DNA of 16,241 nucleotides from Candidatus Dadabacteria bacterium. GTDB lineage: Bacteria; Desulfobacterota_D; UBA1144; Nemesobacterales; CSP1-2. The stretch is from positions 1 through 16,241 of the forward strand of contig JAKEHC010000177.1 of NCBI GenBank assembly GCA_022615255.1. Direction: 5' to 3'. The notes below the pieces were generated by a model that was not told the origin of the DNA, ran no database searches, and worked only from the letters and a program-made list of their open reading frames with translations. Below, one piece after another: positions 1 through 8,071 of the stretch (the stretch's first letter is position 1; each line of letters opens with the position of its first letter). The translations under genes and the position numbers were made by a program.

Positions 1-61
1 AAGGCTCGCCCCTAATTAATGCCAGAATGATACAAGCCGGTTAAGCTGAGGAAATACCGTA

Positions 62-84
62 AGGGCGGGTTTCAAACCTGCCCT
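62..84. repeat. Short palindromic repeat upstream of the phosphoesterase gene
   Basis: Arms AGGGCGGGTTT (62-72) and AAACCTGCCCT (74-84) are inverted copies with one G:T pair, separated by a single base. In RNA this would fold with a loop of about 7 nt. No T-run follows, so it is not a good intrinsic terminator. It resembles the other fold-back units in this window and is probably a member of a dispersed palindromic repeat class. Confidence 0.5.
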
Positions 85-186
85 GCCAGGAATTACCAGG
101 TAAAACCCCAAAATATAGATTTTCCCCTAACATGGTCTTAACAATTTCTTAATACTTTATTAATAAAAAATCGTTAGAATTCTGTC

Positions 187-924
187 ATGACCAAAATATT
201 AATACTTTCAGACATACATGCTAACTGGCATGCACTAGAAGCCATTCTGGCTAAGGAGAGTTATGATTCTCTCATCTTCCTAGGGGACGCGGTGGATTTT
301 GGACCAAATCCAAGGAAGTGCGTCAGGTTCCTCATGGACTCATCAACAAACGGATTCTGGGGCGTGAGAGGAGACCACGACCATGCACTTGCATACGGCA
401 TCAACTGCGGTTCCTCTTTGGATCTAAAGGAGCTGTCCATGAAAACCCGTGAATGGGGAGAGGGTTTGATGGCTAGCGACGAGGTCGGTTTTCTGAGGAG
501 ACTTCCCATTGAAAACTACGTTACGCTTGACGGCTTAACGTTTCATCTGATGCATTGCTCGCCAAGGGATATGCTTTATAGAAGCTTAACTTCAGATGTT
601 GAAGAGTTCGAGATTGAGAGAGAATCAGGAGAAATAAATACGGACTTTATACTTCTGGGCCACTCGCATAAACCGTTCATAAGACACTTAGGCAAGGTGA
701 CAGTTTTAAATCCAGGTTCGGTTGGACAGCCGAGGGACTTTAACCCTAGGGCTTCCTATGCCGTTATCGAAGACGGGAAAGCGACTATCAAGAGGGTAAA
801 ATACGATATTGAAAAGACTGTGAAGGACCTAGAAAGAAGCTCTTTGCCAAAGGATGTTATAAGAGAGCTTGTCTCTATACTCGTAGTTGGCGGGCTAGTA
901 AAAGATGAGGTTTATTATTGCTAA
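187..924 (+). CDS. Calcineurin-like metallophosphoesterase (YfcE/MJ0936-type)
   Basis: A 245-residue cytosolic protein with the metal-binding motifs of the calcineurin-like phosphoesterase fold in order: SDIHAN (D9, H11), FLGDAVDFGP (D34), GVRGDHD (59-65), HCSPRD (H123) and LLGHSHKPF (H159, H161), then NPGSVGQPRD. Small single-domain members of this family hydrolyse phosphodiesters in vitro with two bound metals; the natural substrate cannot be told from sequence. The third motif reads GDHD instead of the usual GNHD, replacing the metal-ligand Asn by Asp while keeping the catalytic His. The ATG at 187 places the first motif eight residues in, as expected, but no clear ribosome binding site precedes it. 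The gene stands alone and is convergent with the F420 operon. The family call is firm and the function open. Confidence 0.88.
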   Translation: MTKILILSDIHANWHALEAILAKESYDSLIFLGDAVDFGPNPRKCVRFLMDSSTNGFWGVRGDHDHALAYGINCGSSLDLKELSMKTREWGEGLMASDEVGFLRRLPIENYVTLDGLTFHLMHCSPRDMLYRSLTSDVEEFEIERESGEINTDFILLGHSHKPFIRHLGKVTVLNPGSVGQPRDFNPRASYAVIEDGKATIKRVKYDIEKTVKDLERSSLPKDVIRELVSILVVGGLVKDEVYYC

Positions 925-948
925 AATGCAATTATCCGAGATAAAGTC

Positions 949-970
949 GCACCAAGATGGTGCTCCTACA
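949..970. repeat. Palindromic repeat (GCACCA/TGGTGC, CTCCTACA end)
   Basis: GCACCA (949-954) and TGGTGC (958-963) form a 6-bp stem with loop AGA, followed by TCCTACA. The right end has the xCTCTACA/xCTCCTACA character of the neighbouring repeats. There is no T-run, so a terminator role for the upstream gene is unlikely but not excluded. Confidence 0.4.
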
Positions 971-988
971 ATCGTCGGTTTTGGATTC

Positions 989-1012
989 AGACGCATGGCA
1001 ATGCGTCTCTAC
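989..1012. repeat. Palindromic repeat, AGACGCAT core copy 1
   Basis: AGACGCAT (989-996) and ATGCGTCT (1001-1008) form an 8-bp stem with a 4-base loop, followed by CTAC. A near-identical unit lies at 1066-1090, so this is a repeat family rather than a chance hairpin. Confidence 0.6.
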
Positions 1013-1036
1013 TATTATTGGATGGGGCTTTATATT

Positions 1037-1057
1037 TAGACGACTCGCCGGGTCGTC
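1037..1057. repeat. Palindromic repeat with GACGAC/GTCGTC arms
   Basis: GACGAC and GTCGTC flank a short CG-rich core in the stretch between the two AGACGCAT units. The TTAGACGA left edge matches the left edge of the adjacent units, suggesting the same repeat class with a different core. There is no coding potential here. Confidence 0.4.
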
Positions 1058-1065
1058 ACTGAATT

Positions 1066-1090
1066 AGACGCATAGCAATGCGTCTCTACA
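1066..1090. repeat. Palindromic repeat, AGACGCAT core copy 2
   Basis: AGACGCAT (1066-1073) and ATGCGTCT (1078-1085) with a 4-base loop, then CTACA. It is the second copy of the unit at 989 and ends seven bases before the frhB-like stop codon, in the space between two convergent genes. Confidence 0.6.
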
Positions 1091-1096
1091 AAAATT

Positions 1097-2296
1097 CTAT
1101 CTTCTTGAGCTTCCGATTGAGATGTACTGCTCGTCTGCCCTTTTTCTCTGTGTTTCAGTCAGCCTTTTTAATACCCTCATGGAACGCTCGAATTCAGATG
1201 AGGGTCGGACCTCAAGGTAGCCCTTTTCGATGGTGCGCTTAAAAATCCTCTCCCCTCTTTCAGACCTTATGATTAGTATCGTCCAACCGTCAGAGCCTAC
1301 GCCGCCTGCCGAAATGTCTGCATGCTCAGCGCTGAAGTCACCGCAGTAATTGCACTGGTGTCTTTGATACACCCTAGCCTCAATAAGAGGGGTTTCAATC
1401 CTTGTTCCATCCTTTATGTCGGTAACAACCTTGCCCTTTACATTTACCTTAACCACATCTTGGGGATTTATCCCTTCCTTTTCTTGAAGATATTCATAGA
1501 TAAACCCATCTAAAACAAAGGTCTCGGTGCATAGAAGCCCTATCGTAAGCTGAACTGCATCTACATACTGCTTTAGGTGCTTATTCTGTCTCTCTACGTT
1601 TTTATCACCCCTCTCCTTGGCGATGAAGCCCGTATCAGCGCCCACTGTCGTAGCATATCCGGATACCTCACATGAAACGCCGACCAGAGCTAGCTTGCTA
1701 AGCTTATGCTTGTCCACAGCCTCTTTAAGGGCGAGCGGGGTCTCGCAATACGTATACCAGGATTTTGCAGTCTCCATAATCTCGTCTACGCTTTTAACAA
1801 CCCTTGGGACAGGTTTGAGCCACATCTCACTTGAAGGCGAAGCCACCGCAGCACCGTCAATTATCCCATCTTCAAATGCGCATTTGAGAATCTCCGTAAC
1901 AGCCCCTCCGTCCTCTGAGTTTGCAACCACATTCGGGTTCGTGCTTCGCGCGGCACATATAAACCTTGTGACTCCATAGTACTCATCCTCGCGCCTCTCT
2001 CTTCCAAAAACCCTAACGTCAATCTCCTCGGGCTTTATGGGCTTCATATGCTCAGGACCCAATCTCTCGCATGCATTTGCGCAGACATCACAACCCACCT
2101 CTTCGCTTATAGGACAGTAATCAAAATCCCCTTTGGGCTTCGCAACATAGGGGAACATAGACTGAGAGTCGTATTTTATCACCCCATATGGGCACGTAAC
2201 TACACACATAGAGCAGCCGCAGCAGCTCCCAAGCGCCACAACCTCGTTCATCATTCTGCCAAATGTTTTTAATCCATTTGCGCTCGCTTCGCTCAC
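1097..2296 (-). CDS. FrhB/FdhB-type F420-dependent oxidoreductase, Fe-S flavoprotein
   Basis: A 399-residue protein with the architecture of coenzyme F420 hydrogenase/dehydrogenase beta subunits. A ferredoxin-like cluster C25-x2-C28-x2-C31-x3-C35-P is followed by C61, C69, C72 and C76. The C-terminal half has the family's HQCNYCGDF and ADISAGGVGSDG motifs. Known relatives bind FAD and Fe-S clusters and pass hydride or electrons between F420 and a partner protein. It is the last gene of the F420 operon; its GTG start (2294-2296) overlaps the cofH TGA as GTGA, pointing to translational coupling. ATG codons at residues 15-16 are alternative starts that would keep all cysteines. No hydrogenase, formate dehydrogenase or glutamate synthase partner is adjacent, so the electron acceptor is unknown. 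The F420 link is inferred from family and context. Confidence 0.87.
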   Translation of the reverse strand: MSEASANGLKTFGRMMNEVVALGSCCGCSMCVVTCPYGVIKYDSQSMFPYVAKPKGDFDYCPISEEVGCDVCANACERLGPEHMKPIKPEEIDVRVFGRERREDEYYGVTRFICAARSTNPNVVANSEDGGAVTEILKCAFEDGIIDGAAVASPSSEMWLKPVPRVVKSVDEIMETAKSWYTYCETPLALKEAVDKHKLSKLALVGVSCEVSGYATTVGADTGFIAKERGDKNVERQNKHLKQYVDAVQLTIGLLCTETFVLDGFIYEYLQEKEGINPQDVVKVNVKGKVVTDIKDGTRIETPLIEARVYQRHQCNYCGDFSAEHADISAGGVGSDGWTILIIRSERGERIFKRTIEKGYLEVRPSSEFERSMRVLKRLTETQRKRADEQYISIGSSRR

Positions 2297-3498
2297 TTCT
2301 CTTCCACTCCCTCTTTACTGAATGTCTTAACTATATCATAAGTGGTTGACCTCTGAGCGGGTATCCGTCCGATTTCCCTTGTCAGCCTGCGAAACTCCTC
2401 AGGCGGGAAATACTGCCCATGCTCCGCGCCCGCCGCTCTCGATATATGCTCCTCCATCAAGGTGCCGCCAAAATCATTCGCGCCCGCAGTTAGCGAAAAC
2501 TGTGCGAACTCAGGCCCCTGTTTTACCCACGAGACCTGTATGTTATTAATCCATCCGCGAAGCATAAGCCTCGATACGCCATACATCTTTAACTGGTCAA
2601 GGTCTGTAGGACCGGGCCTCACCTTACCCTTAGATTTTTTAAAAAGCCTTGTTTTCCAGGGAATAAACCTAAGCGGTACAAACTCAGTAAACCCGCCGGT
2701 CTCTTTTTGAATATCCCTTAAAACCCCGATATGCTTTGCCCAGTGATATGGCTTGTCCACATGCCCATACATTATGGTTGACGTTGTTCTCATACCAGCA
2801 TTGTGCGCCTTCTTCACAACCCTAATCCACACCTCTGTGGGAATCTTTCTCGGCGCTATTATTGTCCTTACCTCCTCATCGAGAATCTCCGCGGCGGTGC
2901 CCGGGAAGGTGTTATGTCCAACATCCTTGAGCATCTCAATAAAATCCTCTTCGCTTATATCAAGGGTCTTCGCGCCGTAATAAATCTCGAAGGGGGAAAA
3001 GGCGTGCGTGTGCATATCCGGAACGGCTTTCTTTACCGCCTTGATAAGCTCAACGTAAAACCTTCCATCTATGTCAGGATGCATACCGCCCTGCATGCAA
3101 ACCTCTGTAGCGCCCAGCTCACGTGCCTCTTTAGTTTTCCCCGCGATCTCTTCCATAGTCAGGAAATAAGCCCTTTCATCACCCTCAGGCGCCATGAAGT
3201 TGCAGAAGCCGCACCAGGTGTCGCAAATATTGGTGAAATTAATATTACGGTTTATTACGTAGGTGATAACATCACCTACATCCTCCCGCCTTATCTCGTC
3301 AGCCGCAATAGCAAGCAAAGAAAGCTCATCCGGGTCCTGGATGTTAAAAAGGCACTCCCCTTCCTCAACGGATATCTCGTGTCCGGTAAGGGACTTATTT
3401 ATTATCTCCCCCGTTCTTCCATTTACCTTTGATAAAAGCGCATCCAGTCCTAAAGACCTGTTCTCAGTTATCCTTTGTTTTATCTCTTCTATCTCCAT
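2293..3498 (-). CDS. cofH: Fo synthase subunit 2, radical SAM CofH
   Basis: A 401-residue radical SAM enzyme. CofH joins a tyrosine-derived 4-hydroxybenzyl radical to 5-amino-6-ribitylaminouracil, the first step towards the deazaflavin Fo. The cluster motif is C92-x3-C96-x2-C99 (CDTWCGFC). Family motifs follow: EVCMQGGMHPD, a Tyr/Phe-rich stretch around HAFSPFEIYYGA, GTAAEILDEEVR and the C-terminal GANDFGGTLMEE. The related menaquinone enzymes MqnC/MqnE share the fold, but the position beside cofG and cofE makes CofH the best call. The ATG at 3498 is preceded by GGAGGAGG seven bases upstream, lying inside the end of cofG; the two genes overlap by 35 bases in different frames. It is a separate gene, not fused to CofG as in actinobacterial FbiC. 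Confidence 0.94.
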   Translation of the reverse strand: MEIEEIKQRITENRSLGLDALLSKVNGRTGEIINKSLTGHEISVEEGECLFNIQDPDELSLLAIAADEIRREDVGDVITYVINRNINFTNICDTWCGFCNFMAPEGDERAYFLTMEEIAGKTKEARELGATEVCMQGGMHPDIDGRFYVELIKAVKKAVPDMHTHAFSPFEIYYGAKTLDISEEDFIEMLKDVGHNTFPGTAAEILDEEVRTIIAPRKIPTEVWIRVVKKAHNAGMRTTSTIMYGHVDKPYHWAKHIGVLRDIQKETGGFTEFVPLRFIPWKTRLFKKSKGKVRPGPTDLDQLKMYGVSRLMLRGWINNIQVSWVKQGPEFAQFSLTAGANDFGGTLMEEHISRAAGAEHGQYFPPEEFRRLTREIGRIPAQRSTTYDIVKTFSKEGVEEK

Positions 3499-4762
3499 TG
3501 TTTGCCTCCTCCAGCACGTAGCCCGAAGTGTCTATAACTCTAATTATCCTTTCTAACACCATTTTATCTAAAAACTCCTCGTTAATAAACTCAGGGTATA
3601 TGGGAAGCCTTTCTTTAAGGTCTAAATCAAGCTCGCATAATGCCCTCTCCATCCTTTCTACCTGGGGCCAAGGGGCTTCAGGATTAACGTAATCAATCGT
3701 CATGGGAGAAACCCCGCCCAAATCGTTTGCCCCAGCAATAACAAAAAGCGGAAACGATTTCGGATTTAAATTAGGCGGCACTTGAATATTCATCTTCTCC
3801 CCAAATATAAGCCTGGAAACACCCACTGTCTTGAGCATATCAAGAGATGAAGGAACCGGATGCGTCTCCATAGATATCCCCGGCTTAGGACTGAAGTTTT
3901 GAATTATTATCTCCTGAATGTGTCCGTAATCCCTGGAGAGACTATTAATTGCTAAGAGGGAATCCACCCTCTCTTCTAAGGTCTCCCCAATGCCAACAAG
4001 GATACCAGAGGTCCAGGCGATCCTTAGCTCTCCTGCATATTCCATCGTTCTTATCCTAAGCTTGGGCACCTTGTCAGGCGAGCGGTAGTGGGCTTCGCCC
4101 TTTCTTAGTAGCCTAGGACTTATGTTCTCGAGCATAAGCCCCATGCTGGCGTTTGATTCCCTGAGCGAGGATAACTCATCGCGATTTGCAACGCCTAGAT
4201 TAGAATGAGGGAAGATGTTCTCCTTTAAGCCTGCTTCTGACACAGCGGCGAGATACTCCGCTGTGGTTTTGTACCCAAGCCTTCGAAGCGCATCGCGATA
4301 GACAGAATATACAAGCTCAGGTTTATCCCCGGTTACAAATAGAAGCTCTGTGCAGCCAAGGCGCGCCCCTTGCCTCGCTACCCTTATAACCTCATTCGGT
4401 TTAACAAAAAGCTCTCCTTCTTCTGGCTCAATTTTGAATGTGCAGTAGCCACAGTGGTCGCGGCAAAGCCTTGTGAGCGGGACAAACACGTTCTTGGAGA
4501 ATGTAACTGTCTTGTTCTTTCCTCTCTCCCTAACCTCTGATGCGGCAAGGATTATGAATATAATCTCATCCCTATCTAAATTCATAAGGAAAAGGGCGTC
4601 TTCTCTATCTATAGTTTCCCCCGACCTAGCCTTAAGGAGGATTTCTTCCAATCTCCGAGATGGGGCTCTTAACGAAACGCCATCCATACCAAGGCGCTTG
4701 AACATGCCTCTGATTCTATCAGAGCTTAATAGGACCTGAGCTTCATTAACGAAAGAGGTCAT
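3464..4762 (-). CDS. cofG: Fo synthase subunit 1, radical SAM CofG
   Basis: A 432-residue radical SAM protein that closes the CofH product into 7,8-didemethyl-8-hydroxy-5-deazariboflavin (Fo). The [4Fe-4S]/SAM motif is C100-x3-C104-x2-C107 (CRDHCGYC). It is followed by family features such as ELLFVTGDKPE, SNLGVANRDEL, GLMLENISPRLL, TSGILVGIGET and the C-terminal GANDLGGVSPMTIDYVNPE. The N-terminal ~90 residues form the usual CofG extension. The ATG at 4762 has GAGGG about ten bases upstream. It overlaps the end of cofE by 17 bases and the start of cofH by 35 bases, so the three are almost certainly one transcript. Confidence in the CofG rather than CofH assignment is high because of the GVSPMTIDYVNPE ending. 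Confidence 0.95.
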   Translation of the reverse strand: MTSFVNEAQVLLSSDRIRGMFKRLGMDGVSLRAPSRRLEEILLKARSGETIDREDALFLMNLDRDEIIFIILAASEVRERGKNKTVTFSKNVFVPLTRLCRDHCGYCTFKIEPEEGELFVKPNEVIRVARQGARLGCTELLFVTGDKPELVYSVYRDALRRLGYKTTAEYLAAVSEAGLKENIFPHSNLGVANRDELSSLRESNASMGLMLENISPRLLRKGEAHYRSPDKVPKLRIRTMEYAGELRIAWTSGILVGIGETLEERVDSLLAINSLSRDYGHIQEIIIQNFSPKPGISMETHPVPSSLDMLKTVGVSRLIFGEKMNIQVPPNLNPKSFPLFVIAGANDLGGVSPMTIDYVNPEAPWPQVERMERALCELDLDLKERLPIYPEFINEEFLDKMVLERIIRVIDTSGYVLEEANNGDRRDKTKDN

Positions 4763-5513
4763 TATCTGGGTCCCTCAAAAGCCTTTTTGCACCCTCTGTG
4801 CTATTCTCATATTCATATCCCCTTACTATAACGACTGGTACTCCCTCAGTCTTTCCCATGACTAATCCGGCTGCGGAGGAAATGTCATCCGCAACGGCGA
4901 GTAACGTAGCATGAAGGTCGTAACCCTTTGAATCCTTCTTGCCCCTGTAATCCTTCACCGGGCTTAGTCCATAACATCCAATCGCTATCTGCGTAAGACC
5001 ATCCCTCCATGGTCTTCCTACAGTGTCCATTATAATGACTGGTAAATCAAGCCCTAGCTCCTTATTAAACCCATCTGAGAGCATTCTAGCAGACCCATCT
5101 GGGTCCTTCGGAAGCAGGGTTGCTTCCATGCCCCCCCCTACATTGGACATGTCCACACCTGCATTAGCAGAAACAATCCCGAGATTGTTTTCTACTATCA
5201 ACCTTCCCTTGTCCATTCTCACAATTCTTCGGGATTCTCTAAGTATTATTTCCACAAATCTGGGGTCTTTGTCAAGTAGTTTTCCAGCCCCTAAAGCAAA
5301 AGAAGAGGGAATAACATCGCTAATCTTTACGACTCGCCCTTCAGATTTAGAAACTATCTTTTGGGCAAAAACAACTATATCCCTACCCTTAAGACTCACT
5401 TCTTGCCTAATTGAGGCGTCAATTACCGCTCTCACCAGGTTATCACCCGGCTTAATCTCGGGAAGACCCAAAATGGGTATGATTGAAATAGAATTTGGCA
5501 TATCAGTACCCAA
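4746..5513 (-). CDS. cofE: F420-0:gamma-L-glutamyl ligase CofE
   Basis: A 255-residue GTP-dependent ligase that adds L-glutamates to F420-0. Visible family motifs are LPEIKPGDN (17-25), the QKIVSKSEGR stretch (51-60), SANAGVD (115-121) and DTVGRPWRDG (163-172). The length matches stand-alone CofE; the C-terminal FMN-binding domain of actinobacterial FbiB is missing. The start is TTG at 5513, chosen because GAAGG (5521-5525) sits seven bases upstream. An ATG four codons in (5501) would also give a normal 251-residue protein but has no Shine-Dalgarno at proper spacing. It follows cofD after 55 bases and overlaps cofG by 17. GTP and divalent metal use is known for the family, not visible here. 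Confidence 0.93.
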   Translation of the reverse strand: MGTDMPNSISIIPILGLPEIKPGDNLVRAVIDASIRQEVSLKGRDIVVFAQKIVSKSEGRVVKISDVIPSSFALGAGKLLDKDPRFVEIILRESRRIVRMDKGRLIVENNLGIVSANAGVDMSNVGGGMEATLLPKDPDGSARMLSDGFNKELGLDLPVIIMDTVGRPWRDGLTQIAIGCYGLSPVKDYRGKKDSKGYDLHATLLAVADDISSAAGLVMGKTEGVPVVIVRGYEYENSTEGAKRLLRDPDNDLFR

Positions 5514-5568
5514 TAGTTAACCTTCAGGACACCATCTTTTTATTTTAGCGCTATAAACGTTTTAGCAA

Positions 5569-6501
5569 CTAGGTCATCTCTTCAAAAAGCCTCAATATCC
5601 TGGTGGCAAGCTGTTCGGCTTTCTCGTCGTTAGACATCACGGTATCTGTAACCACAGTTTCTATTCCCATTGATTTTATTTTATCTACCTCAATGGCATC
5701 CTTTTCGTCAATTATTATCTTATCTAAAAAATCCTCATAGAGCCTAGCGATCTGAGCAGATGATACCTCTAACCCTAAACCCCTCATCAGCCTGTCTGCA
5801 GGACCCTTTAAGGGCGCTCCTCCTATTAGAGGGCTGATGGCAATTATGCCTGCTGCCGTTCTTTTAAGTGCTTCCCTTATTCCCTTAACACCAAGTATAG
5901 GACCAATACTTATAATCGGATTACTCGGACAAATTATTATCCCCCTTGCCTCCTCTATTGCCTGAATAACGCCCGGCGCAGGTTTTGCCTTATCAATTCC
6001 CTTAACTGATATTCCCTTTACATCTGGGGTCATCTCTTTTTTAACAAGATACTCTTGAAAGTGTATCTCCCCCTTATCCGTTTCTATCCATGTCTCAACA
6101 TCATCGTCAGTCATGGGTAAGATTTTTATATTATTGATTCCAAAGGCTTTAGAAACCTTGTCAGTAATCTCGGAGGGAGTAAGCCCATTATCCCTCAAAT
6201 AAGTCCTGTAAAAATGTATCGCAAGATCCCGATCACCAAGCCTGAACCAGGTCTCTACACCGAACCTTTCGAGTTGCTCAAGACAGTGAAACGTATCCTC
6301 CCTGACGCCCCAGCCTTTTTCTCTATTTACAATCCCTGAAAGCCAGTAAACGATAGTGTCAACGTCAGGAGAGATTCTTAACCCAAGTATTTGTATGTCG
6401 TCGCCGGTATTAACTATTACGGTAAGTGGCTCTTTCAGGACAAGAGAAATGCCCTTTAAAAATTTGGCGGCTCCTACCCCTCCACCAAGGGCTGTAATCA
6501 T
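5569..6501 (-). CDS. cofD: 2-phospho-L-lactate transferase CofD/FbiA
   Basis: A 310-residue transferase that moves the phospholactyl or phosphoenolpyruvyl moiety from its guanosine-diphospho donor to Fo, giving (dehydro-)F420-0. The N-terminus has the nucleotide-binding ALGGGVGAAKFLKG (4-17). Further motifs are NTGDD (31-35), LGDRDLAIH (88-96), CPSNPIISIGP (191-201) and SPLIGGAPLKGPADRLM. The length equals the family norm. The ATG at 6501 is preceded by AGGAAGG (6510-6516) with an eight-base spacer, and a TATAAT-like -10 lies just upstream, so cofD is the first gene of the operon. The gene making its donor substrate (cofC/fbiD) is not in the window. Whether the donor is lactyl-2-diphosphoguanosine or the PEP form cannot be told from this sequence. 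Confidence 0.95.
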   Translation of the reverse strand: MITALGGGVGAAKFLKGISLVLKEPLTVIVNTGDDIQILGLRISPDVDTIVYWLSGIVNREKGWGVREDTFHCLEQLERFGVETWFRLGDRDLAIHFYRTYLRDNGLTPSEITDKVSKAFGINNIKILPMTDDDVETWIETDKGEIHFQEYLVKKEMTPDVKGISVKGIDKAKPAPGVIQAIEEARGIIICPSNPIISIGPILGVKGIREALKRTAAGIIAISPLIGGAPLKGPADRLMRGLGLEVSSAQIARLYEDFLDKIIIDEKDAIEVDKIKSMGIETVVTDTVMSNDEKAEQLATRILRLFEEMT

Positions 6502-6524
6502 AACATTAACCTTCCTAAGGTTTT

Positions 6525-6530
6525 ATTATA
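6525..6530 (-). promoter_or_regulatory. Candidate -10 box of the cofD-cofE-cofG-cofH-frhB operon
   Basis: On the minus strand TATAAT occurs at 6530-6525. This would start transcription near 6518 and leave a leader of about 17 nt carrying the AGGAAGG ribosome binding site of cofD. No convincing -35 hexamer is found 16-18 bases further upstream, so the call rests on the -10 and its position. Confidence 0.4.
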
Positions 6531-6627
6531 AAGGGGAAATAGCATATTCAGGATTTTATCTAATCCCTGTGTCTGACTCAGCTTGTAGGTTATGGAAGTA
6601 AGGGATACCTGTCAAGCAAGTTAAAAC

Positions 6628-6663
6628 TATTGTAGAGGCACGCCATGGCGTGCCTCTACAATA
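6628..6663. repeat. 36-bp perfect palindrome, GTAGAG...CTCTAC family
   Basis: The left half TATTGTAGAGGCACGCC plus AT is followed by its exact reverse complement, centred on CCATGG, giving 18 paired bases with no loop. The same design (TAGAGxCAxGCCATGG centre) recurs at 13637 and 14146. It lies between the divergent cofD and aroA genes. It is best read as a mobile palindromic repeat (REP/MITE-like); there is no T-run for a terminator. Confidence 0.75.
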
Positions 6664-6689
6664 CATTTACGCCGTGCAAGAGGATGTAG

Positions 6690-6730
6690 GACAACCCACT
6701 TTGTTGTGGAAACCTAAAAGTTTCCGCTAC
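6690..6730. repeat. Second fold-back element in the cofD-aroA gap
   Basis: A compound inverted repeat: the outer ends GTAG and CTAC enclose two small hairpins, CAAC(...)GTTG and GGAAAC-CTAAAA-GTTTCC. The outer GTAG/CTAC ends match those of the CCATGG palindromes, so it may be a related non-autonomous element with a different core. Confidence 0.45.
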
Positions 6731-6757
6731 ATATTACCTTGCCCATCATTTTTATAA

Positions 6758-8065
6758 ATGGTAATTTTTAGTTCTATGCCTCAAGAGATTATTAAAGGCA
6801 GTTCGATTCCGTTAAAAGGAGAGTTTGCACCTCCTGGCGACAAATCCATTTCCCATAGAGCCGTCATTATAGGGTCTCTAACAAAGGGGGGGACCAAAGT
6901 TAACGGCTTTCTTTCCTGCGATGATACCCTATCCAGCGCAAATGCCATGACGATGCTAGGGGTTCCGATTGTTATTAGCGGAAGCAACGTCGAGATAAGG
7001 GGAAAGGGGCTTCATGGACTTAGCGAGCCGGAGAATACAATTGATGCAGGGAACTCTGGAACTACGGCAAGACTGCTTACGGGGCTTCTAAGCGCGCAAG
7101 GGTTTTTTGCCACGATAACAGGGGATAAGTATTTGAGGGTTAGACCAATGGAGAGGGTCATAAAGCCACTGACTCTCATGGGGGCAAAAATCTGGGGACG
7201 AGACGGAGGAAAAAGGCTCCCATTGGCAATCCAAGGCACTAAGTTATCAGCTATCAGTTATGAGTCACCCGTAGCAAGCGCTCAGGTAAAATCCGCTCTT
7301 CTACTTGCCGGGCTTTATGCTGAGGGAGAAACAGAGGTCATTGAACCTGCGCCGACTAGAGACCACACAGAGAGAATGCTTTCTTATCTTGGGGCGGATG
7401 TAAAGAAAAACGGGAAAAGCGTTAAGATAACCACCGGACCGACACTTAAAGGATTAGAGATATCAATCCCAGGAGATATCTCTTCTGCAGCCTATTTCAT
7501 AGTGGCTGCCCTTATAAATCCCCGTTCAGAAATACTGATTAAAAACGTGGGCATAAACCCCGATAGAATAGGGGGAATAGAAATTTTGAGAACAATGGGC
7601 GGTTTTATAGAAATTATTAATAAAAGGGAGGCAAGCGGGGAGCCTGTAGCGGACATCCTGGTGAGGTCTAGTGCCCTAAAAGCATCTGAAATCAAAGGCA
7701 AGATAATACCTAAAGCTATAGATGAGCTTCCTGTAATAGCAGTGGCGGCATGCTTTTCAGAGGGTGAAACTATAATAAAAGACGCAATGGAACTGAGGGT
7801 AAAAGAGACAGACCGGATAAAGGCTATGACCAGAGAGCTAAAAAAGCTAGGGGCTGACCTGGAAGAGTTAGATGATGGAATGATAATTAGGGGAAAAGAT
7901 AATCTAAAGGGTGGAATTTGCTCAAGCTGGGGAGACCATAGAGTAGCCATGGCTCTTGCCGTCGCCGCTACCCGCGCAAGGGGCGATACGGAGATTCAAG
8001 AGAGTGATTGCGTATCGGTATCCTTTCCCGGGTTCTTTGATGTGATGAGAAGGCTTAGAGGGTGA
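6758..8065 (+). CDS. aroA: 3-phosphoshikimate 1-carboxyvinyltransferase (EPSP synthase)
   Basis: A 435-residue enzyme transferring enolpyruvyl from PEP to shikimate-3-phosphate, the sixth shikimate pathway step, in the cytosol. Motifs in order: GDKSISHRA (catalytic Lys at 29), DAGNSGTTARLLTGLL, RPMERVIKPLTLMGA, SAQVKSALLLAGL, TRDHTERML, PGDISSAAYF, DELPVIAVAA, RVKETDRIK and WGDHRVAMALAVA. GDKS, SAQVK and RDHTE resemble the Bacillus-type (class II) enzymes more than the E. coli type. Two ATGs are possible, 6758 and 6776; the second gives the more usual N-terminal length, and neither has a clear Shine-Dalgarno. It heads the plus-strand housekeeping run. Confidence 0.97.
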   Translation: MVIFSSMPQEIIKGSSIPLKGEFAPPGDKSISHRAVIIGSLTKGGTKVNGFLSCDDTLSSANAMTMLGVPIVISGSNVEIRGKGLHGLSEPENTIDAGNSGTTARLLTGLLSAQGFFATITGDKYLRVRPMERVIKPLTLMGAKIWGRDGGKRLPLAIQGTKLSAISYESPVASAQVKSALLLAGLYAEGETEVIEPAPTRDHTERMLSYLGADVKKNGKSVKITTGPTLKGLEISIPGDISSAAYFIVAALINPRSEILIKNVGINPDRIGGIEILRTMGGFIEIINKREASGEPVADILVRSSALKASEIKGKIIPKAIDELPVIAVAACFSEGETIIKDAMELRVKETDRIKAMTRELKKLGADLEELDDGMIIRGKDNLKGGICSSWGDHRVAMALAVAATRARGDTEIQESDCVSVSFPGFFDVMRRLRG

Positions 8066-8071
8066 AGAAAT

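Noticed and set aside
945..1096. Possible CRISPR array because of repeated AGACGCAT units
   Set aside because: Only two close copies plus dissimilar palindromes, irregular spacing, no constant repeat of CRISPR length and no cas genes.
2803..3432. 209-codon plus-strand frame
   Set aside because: Lies entirely antisense to cofH, whose motifs are unmistakable; no recognisable domain or ribosome binding site.
5023..5520. 165-codon plus-strand frame
   Set aside because: Antisense to cofE, with Ser/Leu/Pro-rich shadow composition and no motif.
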